From positions 3,312,012 through 3,376,011 of the forward strand of contig CM059623.1 in NCBI GenBank assembly GCA_030435675.1: a DNA stretch of 64,000 nucleotides. The letters run 5' to 3'. Each line of letters begins with the position of its first letter. Within the stretch, counting starts at the first letter, position 1. The translations under genes and the position numbers were made by a program. The notes under the pieces were generated by a model. That model saw only the letters and a program-made list of their open reading frames with translations, made no database searches and was not told the DNA's origin. Source of the DNA: Steinernema hermaphroditum. Its lineage: Eukaryota > Nematoda > Chromadorea > Rhabditida > Steinernematidae. Positions 10,224 through 19,869 of this stretch are shown piece by piece.

Positions 10224-13200
10224 TTATATACCGTAATATGAGGTAATGACCTGGTCAGTCTTCTCTTCGGAGAGAATGTCGTCTTCGTCGTCCTCCTCCA
10301 GCACGACGTCGTCTTCGTCGAGGTCCGATTCTGACTCCGACGATTCTTCTTTCACTAAAGACAAGGTTCAGGGTACTGTAGGGGTGAACAGGCTATACCG
10401 ATGATTCCGATGCGCTGGCCTAACCATCGGGCTTTGTTCACGACGTCGTCTTGCATCAGCTTAAAGCACATGGCGATGAGTGCCATTCCGAAGAGGAGGT
10501 ACAGCGCGCAGACGATGAGCTTCTCCTGGGAGCCCTGGTCGAGGCTCTGGCCAGGGACGATGTCGCCGAAGCCGATTGTGCTGAAAGGTGTACTGTAGGG
10601 ATGTTTGTTGAAAAAGGAAAAGGCTAAAAAACAATTTTCTCCGTCGGCAACTCGAACTCGTCCCGATCGTTTACTAAATTACAATGCTATCCACTACACC
10701 GTGTCGATGAAAGTCTGGAAAGTCTGGTATGCTCTCGCCTCTGTCGAGTGGTTAGCACTGCCGGCTTACACACGACCGATGCGGGTTCGAATCCCCAAAC
10801 TTCCAATGTTTTTCGTTCACTTTTCATTTCGCGTTTTTTTCGTGTTTTCCATAGTTCCCTTCATGGCCGAGTGGTTAGCGCTTCCACTGCGAAACGATCA
10901 ACGAAGGTTTGACTCCAAAAAACTCCATTTTTTGGCATTATTACTTGTTGTAGTCTCTTAGAAATCTTACACCATGGACCACAAGTGTGCCAGTTGGTTG
11001 CATCACTCACCTCAGCGTGATGAAGCAATAATAGGCTCCATCGAAGATGTTCCACCCTTCCCAGACGGAGAAGAGGATGGCGCCGCCAAGGATGAAGAGA
11101 ATGACGGTGATGATGCCCACGGAGACGGGCATCTTCTCGCGTTTGTATCCTCCAGGCCTTCTCAGAGATCGAATGCTCAACTCATCTGATCTCTCGGAGC
11201 CAGCTGAGCGATATGACCGACACTCTATCATGTCCATGTGTCTCATCCTGAAAGTGCGCACTTTAGACGTGATCTACGAACAATTTTTTGCGTTTGTTTA
11301 CATTCCACACGTTTTGGCGGAAATGATTAATGGCTAAAAGCGTCTCGATAGGCTTATTTCTCAAATATTGCACTTTAGCCTTTAGCCGCTTGTATGTCAT
11401 TTTAATGAAAAACTGTTAGAATAGAGGGATTTTGGGACACACCTGCACGATATGGTCGGGGTCAGCAATAGAGTAGGACAGAGAAAAAACAATAAAGGCC
11501 CGGTCATAGTTCCGGAAACGGTTTCCGGAAACAGTTTCCGGATTTTGCTTGAAAACTGTTTCCGGGGCGCGGAAACGGTTTCCAGGTTTGCGGAAACAGT
11601 TTCGCGGTCATAGTTGCGTTTTGCACTATGACCGCCCGGAAACAGTTTCCGGAAACAGTTTTCAAAAAGCATTTTTGAAAGTAATTTTATTCTATTTTTT
11701 TTTACTTTTTACTTTTTTTCTGGTGACTTTCGTGATTTTCACCACACGCCTCTTATGATAACTCGCTCTTCCGCAGCTTTTGCTACTACCACATACAAAA
11801 TTAAAGCATCACCTACTAGATTCGCGTGTATTTTACTATGTCGCTCGTCTTTTTTTGCGTTTTCTGTATTAATTCAGTTCTGTGCAGGTATTTTACAACT
11901 ATGACGCGCTGTACGAAGCTGTGAAACGACGAGAAGGCGCTACATAGCCGGGTACTCGATTGATTGGACCGTTTCGAAGTTCACCGAAATCGGCACATGG
12001 CCTGGAAATTCTTCTTTCTGCCAAGGGCACATGGTTCTACAATAGGAAAGGGACGCGTGCAAGTTTTATTTGCGCGTGAGAAGCTATTGATATAGTGTGC
12101 TGGGTTCAATTCGACGATAAGATTGTGAAGAATCTGAAACAGGAGGAAACCGCGGCGGTTGAAGCGTACAAATTTGGACTGGCAGGTCACCTCCAGAATC
12201 TCCACGAACTTCTGGTAACTTATCGTCGAACTAGACCCAGCGCACTATATCTCGCTACTTGCGGACGCCCCTTTTCTAACGCAGAACCGCACGCGTTCAA
12301 CCGAGAGCAGAATGTCCACATCGCGTGCTGGCCTCGGTACATTTCGGAAGCGATCCGGTGAATTTTGCAGCCAGCCTTGAAAACGCTGAAATCGCCGACT
12401 TTTCTTCGTTCGAGAGCTTCGTACAGCGCGGCATAATTGAACAACACCTGAACAGGACTGAATTAATACGCATTTAATTAAAACGCAAAAAAAGACAGCG
12501 AGATAACGAGATACACCCGAATCCTGGTGTGTTTCCGGGGAAAGTGGGACAGGTTTAATGCACGGCTATGGTCATCCACAGTCGCGGTCATAAAAACGCT
12601 GGTGGGCTGGTGACATTAAGCCGAAATCGAACTGATTCTACGGTTCTACCCTTCCTCAAATACAAGGGACAAAAACAAGCGACTTTTTCGGAGACCTTTC
12701 TATGGCATGACCGTGGATTAGACCTGTCCGGAAAGTTTCAGTAAGCGACAGCTCCGGAAAATACTGTCGACAAGCACTCCAGGGTGACAAACGTCATGGC
12801 ATTCTTGTGATAACTGCCTAAAATTCAAAATCGCCGCCCGGAACAATCAGAAATCATCGAAAAACAACGTGAAACCACTCAGAGTAATTCAGAAACCAAC
12901 TCTGCACAACAGGTCCCACCGCGAATTCAAAACTGTTTCCGGAAACAGAAAACTGTTTTCAAACATGCTTGAAAACAGTTTCCGCCCCGGAAACCGTTTC
13001 CGGAAACAGTTTCGCCAAACTGTTTCCGGAAACAGTTTTTTGGACTATGACCGGCTCTGGAAACAGTTTGCGGGAAACTGTTTCCGGAAACAGTTTTTAC
13101 AATGGCGGAAACTGTTTCCGGAAACTGTTTCCGCAACTATGACCGGGCCTTAAGGAGAAATTTTCCCCGAAGTACTCGAACCCGACTCTGTCGTTTACCG

Positions 13201-16200
13201 ATCTGCCGTGCTAACCACTGTACCGAGCATCCAGTGTTTTTCGCCATTGTGGTATAATGGATAGCAGTCGTGTTTAGTAAACGATCGATGCGGGTTCGAC
13301 TCCCCAGAACACTTTTCTTTTGTATTTAACGTCGTAATATTTTCTTTTACCTTCTATTCACAGAACCATCGAGCGAAGACTGCTTGTGCACGGACGTCGC
13401 GACCTGAGGAGACATCATGTGCGCTTCGGGAGCGTGGTGCTTGGCCTCTTCCTCCGGGTACTCCTCATCGTCGGTCACCGTCAACTGTACATCGCCCACA
13501 GTTTCCCTCTCCGCACCTCCGCCCCCTACCTGCGCACTCGTCTCCTCCTTCTCGTTGTCGGAGATCGTGATCTGCGGCAGTCGCTGCAGTTCGGGGTGCG
13601 CGGATCCCTCGGCGCCGGGCCCCTGCCTGCAAAACATATCGGACATCGATGCGTTGTGCGGGCGGCGATTCCCCAGGGAAACGTCACACGAGAACTCACT
13701 TCATTTGAATACTGCCCGACGCCACGGAACCGCCTTCTTCGGCCGACGGCTGCCGATGGTGCATGGAACGTTTCGCTTTTGATCTAAAAATAGAGAAGTG
13801 ATTTTGATGCAAAAAGGACGTAGGTTGAAAAGAATGAGATATAATTGGATAGGGATGGATTTACAAGTGACCCAGAGGACTTTTAAGGGAATCGGTTGAA
13901 ATGGGAAATGAGTGCATGAGACAGCCTGTAAGTCTACGGTTGATCACCACGAAAAACTCAGGATAAGGGAGTTGTCCTTTCGAGAAAAGAACCTGATAGC
14001 TGAAAAGGAGCTTCTCAAAAAAGCTCCTCGAAATTTCTCAAGGTGCCACTAAAAATCCACTTCCATCGCTAACAAACACTTCACTGTCCGTCTACGAGAC
14101 AAATTTCATGAAGGTCAGCTTGACTAAATGATTATACTTGTCTACAGTGTGTGTCTCAGAGCCAGACAGCGAAATGGCGGTTTATGAAGGGTTGAATTTC
14201 TTATGCCATTTGTGCAGTTTAATCCAATTCGTAGAATGTTATATGCTTGGTGACTTGGAAATGTTAAGAAAGGATGTATTTCTCAGGACTAAGCTTAGAT
14301 CACAATGACTGAGCGAACTTTAATTTGCTCTTATGGTCAAAATGTCGCTCAAGTTGTCTTCTGCAAAAAAAAATCTAATCCATTTTGTTGGCGACAAGCC
14401 CAATTGTTTACATCAACATCCACAAGTTTGACCATTTGTCATAAAATGGAACATTTCTGATGTATGAGTTGTCAAGAAGCAGTCCGACTGGACTCGAACT
14501 CGGATCGATCGCTTCCTGAGCTAAGATGCTAACCGCTACACCACAGTGGGCAATGTCTGAGGTTTCGGGTACAATGTGGTGCGTATGGTGTAGAGGATAG
14601 CATTACGGACTGACAAACGATCAATGTGGGTTCGATTCCTGAAGTGGTCAATTTTTAATTTCCGTGTTTCAATCATTTTTATTCATGGTTTTGAAATTCA
14701 CGATCTGTCTGTCGCAAATAATCGTTAAAAAAAAAAACTCACTTCAGAGAATGCTGCATCTGTCCTGAGATCTTGCCGGACTGCGCACCCTCGCCACCGT
14801 ACGGCTTGAGATCTATAATGACGCGATGATCATCAGCCTCCGACAAGCAGCGAACGGGTAAACCGCCTAAAGCACCGCGCGGTTCGCCGGTTCGCGTTGA
14901 GAGCACCAACTGGTGAGGCTCACCTTTGTAGTAGACGTAAGGGTCCATGTCGCGTCTCTTGTACTGATCCTTCTGACAGCACTTGCTAATCGTGCAGAGA
15001 CGTTTCTTCCGCTCGTACGAGGCGTAGGGGTTGTGGTCCATCTCGATGGGCTGAGGGCCTTCGTGGTAGGATGCCGGTGACGCTTTGGGCATCTGATAGC
15101 GTCTTACGGTAGACCTTAAGATGTCCTTATATGGGGAATACGGTGGAACCGAACCTAGCCAAGGTGTCATTAGGCGAACGACTGTGACTGATTTTTCTTC
15201 GTCCTGGCAACGAATGAGTGTCATACTTCAGGTCATATCGAGTCAGGCTCCGCAGGCTCCTCACACTCTTCGTGTCGCTCATAGGTCTCATGTTGCTTCG
15301 ACTTCGAACGCTCCCTTGTCGTCTTACGGTATTGTATCGCGACGCCGAGCGAGATGAGTGTGCTAGAAGTGAAGGACCTTCATGAAGAACTGCGTTTTGA
15401 AGATGGATTACAGCGCCAAAAAGTTGGAAACTGCATCATAAGTGTCTCTTCAGTTGATGGATGGCCTAACTTATGGGAAAAGTGTTTGGCGACAGAGTGA
15501 ATAAAAAGTAACGTGTGCGGGAGTGAATAGAAACAGAAAACTGGGGAAAAATTGGGGCCAAAATGCAAGAAAAATTCAAAACAAACGAGGAGAAGGGGAA
15601 AATTGGTGACATTTTTGTGTAAGGGGCATACAGGACATGCAAATAACAATGGTAAAAGAAAAGAAAAAATCGACACTTCTAGGGACCGAACTTGCATCGA
15701 TCGTTTAGTGAGTTCGAATGCTAACCACTACACCAAATGGACACCTGTTTGTAAATTCATACAGAATGTTGTCCCCGTGATATAGTGGTTAGCATTACTG
15801 ATTATAAAATGATCAATAGAGGTTCGACCCCTAGCAGCGTCAATTATTTTCTTTTTTCTCTATTGTTTTTTCCGCTATTTTTTGTATTCATTGCACCAAA
15901 TATTTCACCGAAAAAATGAGAAATTTTGATGAACTCAAACCTGATTAGGACAGTACCGTACCTCTTCTGACATTCATAGTCGCATTTGGATGATACCGGA
16001 AGCTCAACGCAGCACGCTTGATCCTCCTCCGCTTCTGTTGCCATCGGCAATAGGCACAACAGACTTTGAAATAGACAAAAGTGAAGACCTGAAGAAGAAC
16101 GCCGTCTATGCTACCGTAACCCGTAGCAGCGAACCTGAGCAAGACTTTCGGCGATATTCGCCAAGCAGAGCAACATGAGCGGGATGCCGATCATCGAGTA

Positions 16201-18027
16201 CAGCATCGTGGCGCCTCTGCCCAACGCCGTCTTGGGACAGATATGTCCGTAGCCGATGGTGGTGAATACCGTAATCGAGAAGAGTAAGGCACCGGAGAAC
16301 GTCCACTGATACGTCGGCGTTATGTCGTCTTTCTCGTCGTATCCTGAAGAGCCTTCGCATAGTCAAATGGCCACGGGCAGAGGATACCTTCGAAGTTGAC
16401 GGCGTTGACGAGCTTCATCTCGAACGCCTTGAAGAGCTCGTGCGCCTTGTTCTTCACCTCGTGCTCTTCGATGACGTCGCTCTTGTCGATGAACTTGTAT
16501 AGCTCGTGCACCACCACCCACGTGTCGTTCTGGATGTGTCCCTGGAACTTAAGCTCTTCGGGGTACTCGATGGCGCGGAACATGAACGCTCCCATGACGG
16601 CGTAGGCGGCCACCAACGCGCACAGCCCGACGTGTGAGACGATGAAGCCAAGAAGCTGTAATGTGGATCATTTATTTAGGCTAATTAGCTCTTGACTTCT
16701 GAACTATAGGGCCAAAAAAGTATAGTTTGGTCTTTCAATGTTGGATGTTTTCTTATCATCTTTGACGTCACACCCACTATGTTATTGCTGCCTTCTAGGC
16801 GTCTCAGTTTAGATTTCCCAGAGTGATGACGTGGTTTTAGGTCCCTTAAAAATAGGGCGATCTATTTGTTGCTTGACGAGCAAATATGACGTAGAAGAAG
16901 CGAGTCTCACCCACGAATTGTGGATGTTGTTTGTCCATAGAGTAGGCTCTCTGCTACAATGTTGTGCGAAAAGTGAAAACGGTATACTTTAAATCGGGTG
17001 GAAAACATGTTCGAACATCTGACCCGGATCGATATGGGTGGTCCAGTGTGATCACACGTAATGGGGATGCAATTTTGTGGAAAAGGGACTCAAAAGGGAA
17101 GTGTCAAACATTCAGTGGCCAAACTTCTTCTGTCAAACGGTTATTACTCTCGGCAAGACCTACTTGTATGCAAAGTTTCAGCAAAATCGGCGGGGGTCAT
17201 GTGCGACACTTCCCTTATCAGATTTAGCCTTTTCCAAAGCTTCCAAGACAACGCTTGCTTAAAAATCTATAGGCCTAAGATTTCGTTTTTGGACACATTT
17301 TATGCACAGTTCTGGACATGCAGGGTAGCTTTGAAAAGATAAAAAAAAAATCAAACCATAGTAAGCCGCTCTTATAAAGCTCTCATATAACCACAAAAGT
17401 TGTCAAATATTGTCTTTCATCAGTGGATTCGATGGGATCACTGGTTTTGCTTTATCCAAAAAATGTGCATAGGACTCGCTGCACTCGTCCGCAGCCTAAA
17501 GTTTTTAGTCATGTTTCTTAAGCCTGATTAAGAAAATAACCCATTTCCAAAGGAAAAAAAGGCAAACGAACAGTCAAATGTGTCTGTTCGATCAGTCTGG
17601 AAAAAGGCGCTAGAAAAGGCTAAATATGAACTCTTTTTTCTGTAGGCCTCATGATGCGCAGTTACACAAAACACATTCACACAATGAGCATCGGCAAACC
17701 TCACAGTGCTACCGAAATTGCTGAAGTTAGATATCTTCAAATCGCTAGTTTACTAGGTTAATTGTGGAATCAGTTTGAGCGAAATCAATTAGAAAAATAA
17801 GGGAGTTTGTAGGCTGGTATAATACATATAATCAAGGCTCAGCATCCTCATATTTGTCTTTAGCCTAGTCCTGCTAAATGATTGCCTCCGATCCGTAGTG
17901 AACCGTGTGCATCTCCCATCTCCCACTGTCAGAACCCATCATTACCTCGAAGCTATTTAGCAAAAGAACTCACCTTTTTGGAGCACGTTGTCGTCCGAAG
18001 ACAACAGGAGCGAATCTCATCCCGCAT
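10224..18027 (-). CDS. TWIK-type two-pore-domain potassium channel
   Basis: Eleven exons close in frame over 2,148 nt (715 aa): 18027-17974, 16655-16388, 16343-16135, 16088-15962, 15362-15155, 15114-14743, 13783-13700, 13626-13351, 11247-11011, 10580-10399 and 10354-10224. K2P channels dimerise in the plasma membrane and carry background K+ current. M1 is at about residues 19-44, pore 1 with TTIGYGH (filter 138-140), M2 at 150-177, M3 at 574-593, pore 2 with STIGFGD (filter 615-617) and M4 at 633-653. The M2-M3 linker of about 390 residues is long and Ser/Arg-rich; the C-terminus is strongly acidic. The start MRDEIRSCC ends at a GTGAGT donor in the right phase for M1. Several introns are only 40-46 bp; the larger ones hold repeats. 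Which nematode twk gene it matches cannot be told by eye. Confidence 0.9.
10637..10800. repeat. tRNA-like pair 1, divergent, plus orphan at 10,862
   Basis: About 10,645-10,703 on the minus strand and 10,738-10,798 on the plus strand each show an A-box-like GTGGTTAGC or GTGGATAGC and a B-box-like GGTTCGAA or AGTTCGAG. The 5' ends face each other. A third single copy lies at about 10,862-10,920 (+). They sit in the K2P intron between exons 10580 and 11011. They lack good acceptor stems and are not functional tRNAs. Confidence 0.6.
11496..13150. mobile_element. PIF/Harbinger-like non-autonomous element
   Basis: The ends are inverted copies, AGGCCCGGTCATAGTT at the left and the reverse complement at the right. 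They are flanked by a 3-bp TAA duplication (11,493-11,495 and 13,151-13,153), which is the target type of PIF/Harbinger elements. Inside each end are many copies of a GGAAAC-NN-TTTCC palindromic unit (11,515-11,665 and 12,935-13,135). The centre holds two inverted copies of a coding-like segment (see separate entry). No transposase is recognised. It lies inside a K2P intron. Confidence 0.6.
11890..12470. repeat. Inverted pair of coding-like segments inside element
   Basis: On the plus strand, after CTGTGCAG at about 11,887, the translation reads [15 protein letters not shown]. On the minus strand, after CTGTTCAG at about 12,450, it reads [15 protein letters not shown] and continues open to 12,220. 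The two are diverged copies of one exon in opposite orientation, both starting at an acceptor-like site. They could come from a captured gene or from the element's own lost protein. I do not recognise the family. Confidence 0.45.
13172..13307. repeat. tRNA-like pair 2, divergent
   Basis: Minus-strand copy about 13,172-13,228 and plus-strand copy about 13,246-13,307, with TGGTATAATGGATAGC as A-box region and GGGTTCGACTCCCC as B-box region. Located just outside the right end of the Harbinger-like element, in the same K2P intron. Confidence 0.6.
14485..14645. repeat. tRNA-like pair 3, divergent
   Basis: Minus-strand copy about 14,485-14,548 (GGTGTAGCGGTTAGC and GAGTTCGAGTCC) and plus-strand copy about 14,581-14,645 (GGTGTAGAGGATAGC and GGGTTCGATTCC), in the K2P intron 13,784-14,742. 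The rest of that intron shows nothing else recognisable. Confidence 0.6.
15680..15836. repeat. tRNA-like pair 4, divergent
   Basis: Minus-strand copy about 15,680-15,740 (GGTGTAGTGGTTAGC) and plus-strand copy about 15,772-15,836 (TATAGTGGTTAGC and GAGGTTCGACCCC), in the K2P intron 15,363-15,961. Confidence 0.6.
16656..17973. other. Long first intron of the K2P gene
   Basis: This 1.3-kb AT-rich intron has no supported gene. A stretch at about 17,180-17,205 (AAGTTTCAGCAAAATCGGCG, then GGGGTCAT) resembles one at 24,495-24,525 and is probably a dispersed repeat. Confidence 0.5.
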
Positions 18028-18877
18028 CGTTTACCCGCCGACCGAAGACCAAAGTGGAGAGAGAGAGGAAAGAGCGTGGGACACGGCACGGAATCGGGCG
18101 CCGGATCAGCCGGAGACGATGACGTCGACAGAACCTATTTTCGTCGTCTAGGTTATTCCGGCCCTCCAAAACATGACGTCTCGTCGAAGCTGGACTGGTT
18201 CTGCGCCTAAGAAACGCCTGGACTCCTCCCGCGGGCGCGCTGTTTTCCGGAGGGCCAACCCCGGAGAGGATCGATTTCAACTTGCCGCTTTGGGAAGATG
18301 GGATTTGTTCGGCGGCGGCGATTTATGTCGCGCGCCAAAGGCAATTAGAGTTTGTGTCGTCGTCGTTGGTGGCATCGGACGGCCGAAAAGAAACGATGTA
18401 GTGGATGAGGACGCGCCTTCTTTGTCTTCGGTCGATTCCGCGTCTTACGCACTTTCAGCCACCAAGAGGCAACATGGCTGCGGGGAGCGCTTGGAGGCGA
18501 GTGGTACCCGAGAGGCGTTGTTTGCGCGCCGGAAGTACATGAATCAAACGGGCGAACTGACGCGCAAAGTGGCGCTTTATCAAGATTTTATGGCGCGAAG
18601 CGCGTGAAAAGGAAGTACGAGTTCGCGCCTGGGGGTGCACTGATGTTCGCATAGTATAGATTGAGGATGATGATAGTGGTTGTGAAGATAGGGTCCATCA
18701 TCATTCGTAATCTGCGCATAAATTTTATCTTAAGAGGTCGGAAATGAGGGGAGCATGAGTAGGTTCACGTAATGGGGTAGCCATTGGGGTATAATATACT
18801 GATGGGAGGGGGAGCGATGGGAAACAGAGACAGTAACCCTTAGTCTGCAGTAGAGGTTGAGGATGATATACAGACGT
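18028..18877. promoter_or_regulatory. GC-rich 5' flank of the K2P gene
   Basis: The first ~600 bases are clearly richer in G+C and CG dinucleotides than the surroundings and lie directly upstream of the K2P start codon on the minus strand. They probably contain its 5' untranslated region and promoter. Open frames of 100-144 codons here look like products of the base composition; no domain is seen. Confidence 0.35.
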
Positions 18878-18950
18878 GGTCCTGTGGTGTAGTGGTTATC
18901 ACGTCTGCTTCACACGCAGAAGGTCGCCGGTTCGAACCCGGCCAGGACCT
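18878..18950 (+). tRNA. tRNA-Val (anticodon CAC)
   Basis: A complete cloverleaf is visible. The acceptor stem GGTCCTG pairs with CAGGACC; the D-arm contains GTGTAGTGGTTATCAC (A box); the anticodon stem CTGC...GCAG encloses TTCACAC with anticodon CAC; and the T-arm is GCCGGTTCGAACCCGGC (B box). No intron. The base after the acceptor stem is T rather than the common A. It lies about 850 bp upstream of, and divergent from, the K2P gene. Confidence 0.92.
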
Positions 18951-19023
18951 ATGTTTTTTCATTAACATGTGATTGTCCCCTTTGCAAACGAGATAAAGAT
19001 AAACGAAGCATTTATTTGCCAAA

Positions 19024-19275
19024 TCAAACCATTTCACACTTTGGAAGACTTGGACTATTTAGGTCTTCTTCAGCTTTTTTCCACAGTCTAATCAAGAGAA
19101 TAGCAGGGACGGTCAATAAGGTGATGGAGAGTTTGAGGAGAACTTCTTCGGCCGAGCTAGAAGTTCCTATCCAGACAACGATGAGAGTCATTGTCAGTCC
19201 AAAAATAAATGGACTTGCAGCGATGAGACAGTTGGAGAGACGAGAAGAATTGTCCATTTCGAGCAGGATTTGCAT
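19024..19275 (-). CDS. Possible exon of a small membrane protein
   Basis: An 83-codon open frame encodes two hydrophobic stretches, SPFIFGLTMTLIVVWIG and LSITLLTVPAILLIRLW, followed by a charged tail ending LPKCEMV. Upstream on the same strand, other open stretches (about 19,310-19,440 and 19,600-19,720, the latter including RAEMLFISHLNWSMKWIIF) could be earlier exons, but I could not join them in phase. It may be a real gene or a remnant. No family is recognised. The overlapping plus-strand frame looks like a shadow. Confidence 0.3.
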   Translation of the reverse strand: MQILLEMDNSSRLSNCLIAASPFIFGLTMTLIVVWIGTSSSAEEVLLKLSITLLTVPAILLIRLWKKAEEDLNSPSLPKCEMV

Positions 19276-19869
19276 GAGCGAGGTGGCTATGGAGGACTTA
19301 AATGACTATCTAGCATCGGTCTTGGAGCATGACCTTCGGACAACAAACACAAACCAGCGACTGATAGATAGCATTGTTAACTATGCAGAATGGGGTCACG
19401 TTATTGTTGAGAACCTGATTGATGTTCCGCTCGGAGGTTTTTGAGAGGCGAACTGTCTAGTCAAATTTCTGTAAAAATCGAGAAGGATTTGGGGAGAGAT
19501 TGAGGTCCTCGTTTCGTCAATCCACACTATTCAGATTTTCATAGGCATATTTGCTCCATGCCGATTCCTAGCAGGGCCTATTTCTTTACTTGGCTATCAC
19601 CTATCCTTGCAATTGCCTCTTCTTGTTGCGCAAAGATAATCCACTTCATTGACCAGTTTAGGTGAGAAATGAACAGCATCTCGGCCCTGATCCTTGTCTC
19701 CACCGGGTTCAGCATCTTCATCATACCACGGTCTGGGTCGTTGCCTCCAACTCCAACATTGTGCCTTTGGGAAGAAGAGCACCGGAAACTAGGTGCGATG
19801 TTGCTATCTTCGTGTCATAATTGGATGTCTTGCCATACCATATCGCCATTAGTCAAATAGACTAAACGA

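Noticed and set aside
16320..16655. Apparent +1 frameshift between M1 and pore 1 of the K2P gene
   Set aside because: A 44-bp intron at 16,344-16,387 with GTATCC donor and CTTCAG acceptor restores the frame exactly.
18173..18607. 144-codon frame in GC-rich DNA
   Set aside because: Composition-driven; no domain, and it lies opposite the probable 5' region of the K2P gene.
19016..19444. 142-codon plus-strand frame after the tRNA
   Set aside because: The minus strand of the same DNA encodes clear hydrophobic segments; the plus frame has no domain and looks like a shadow.
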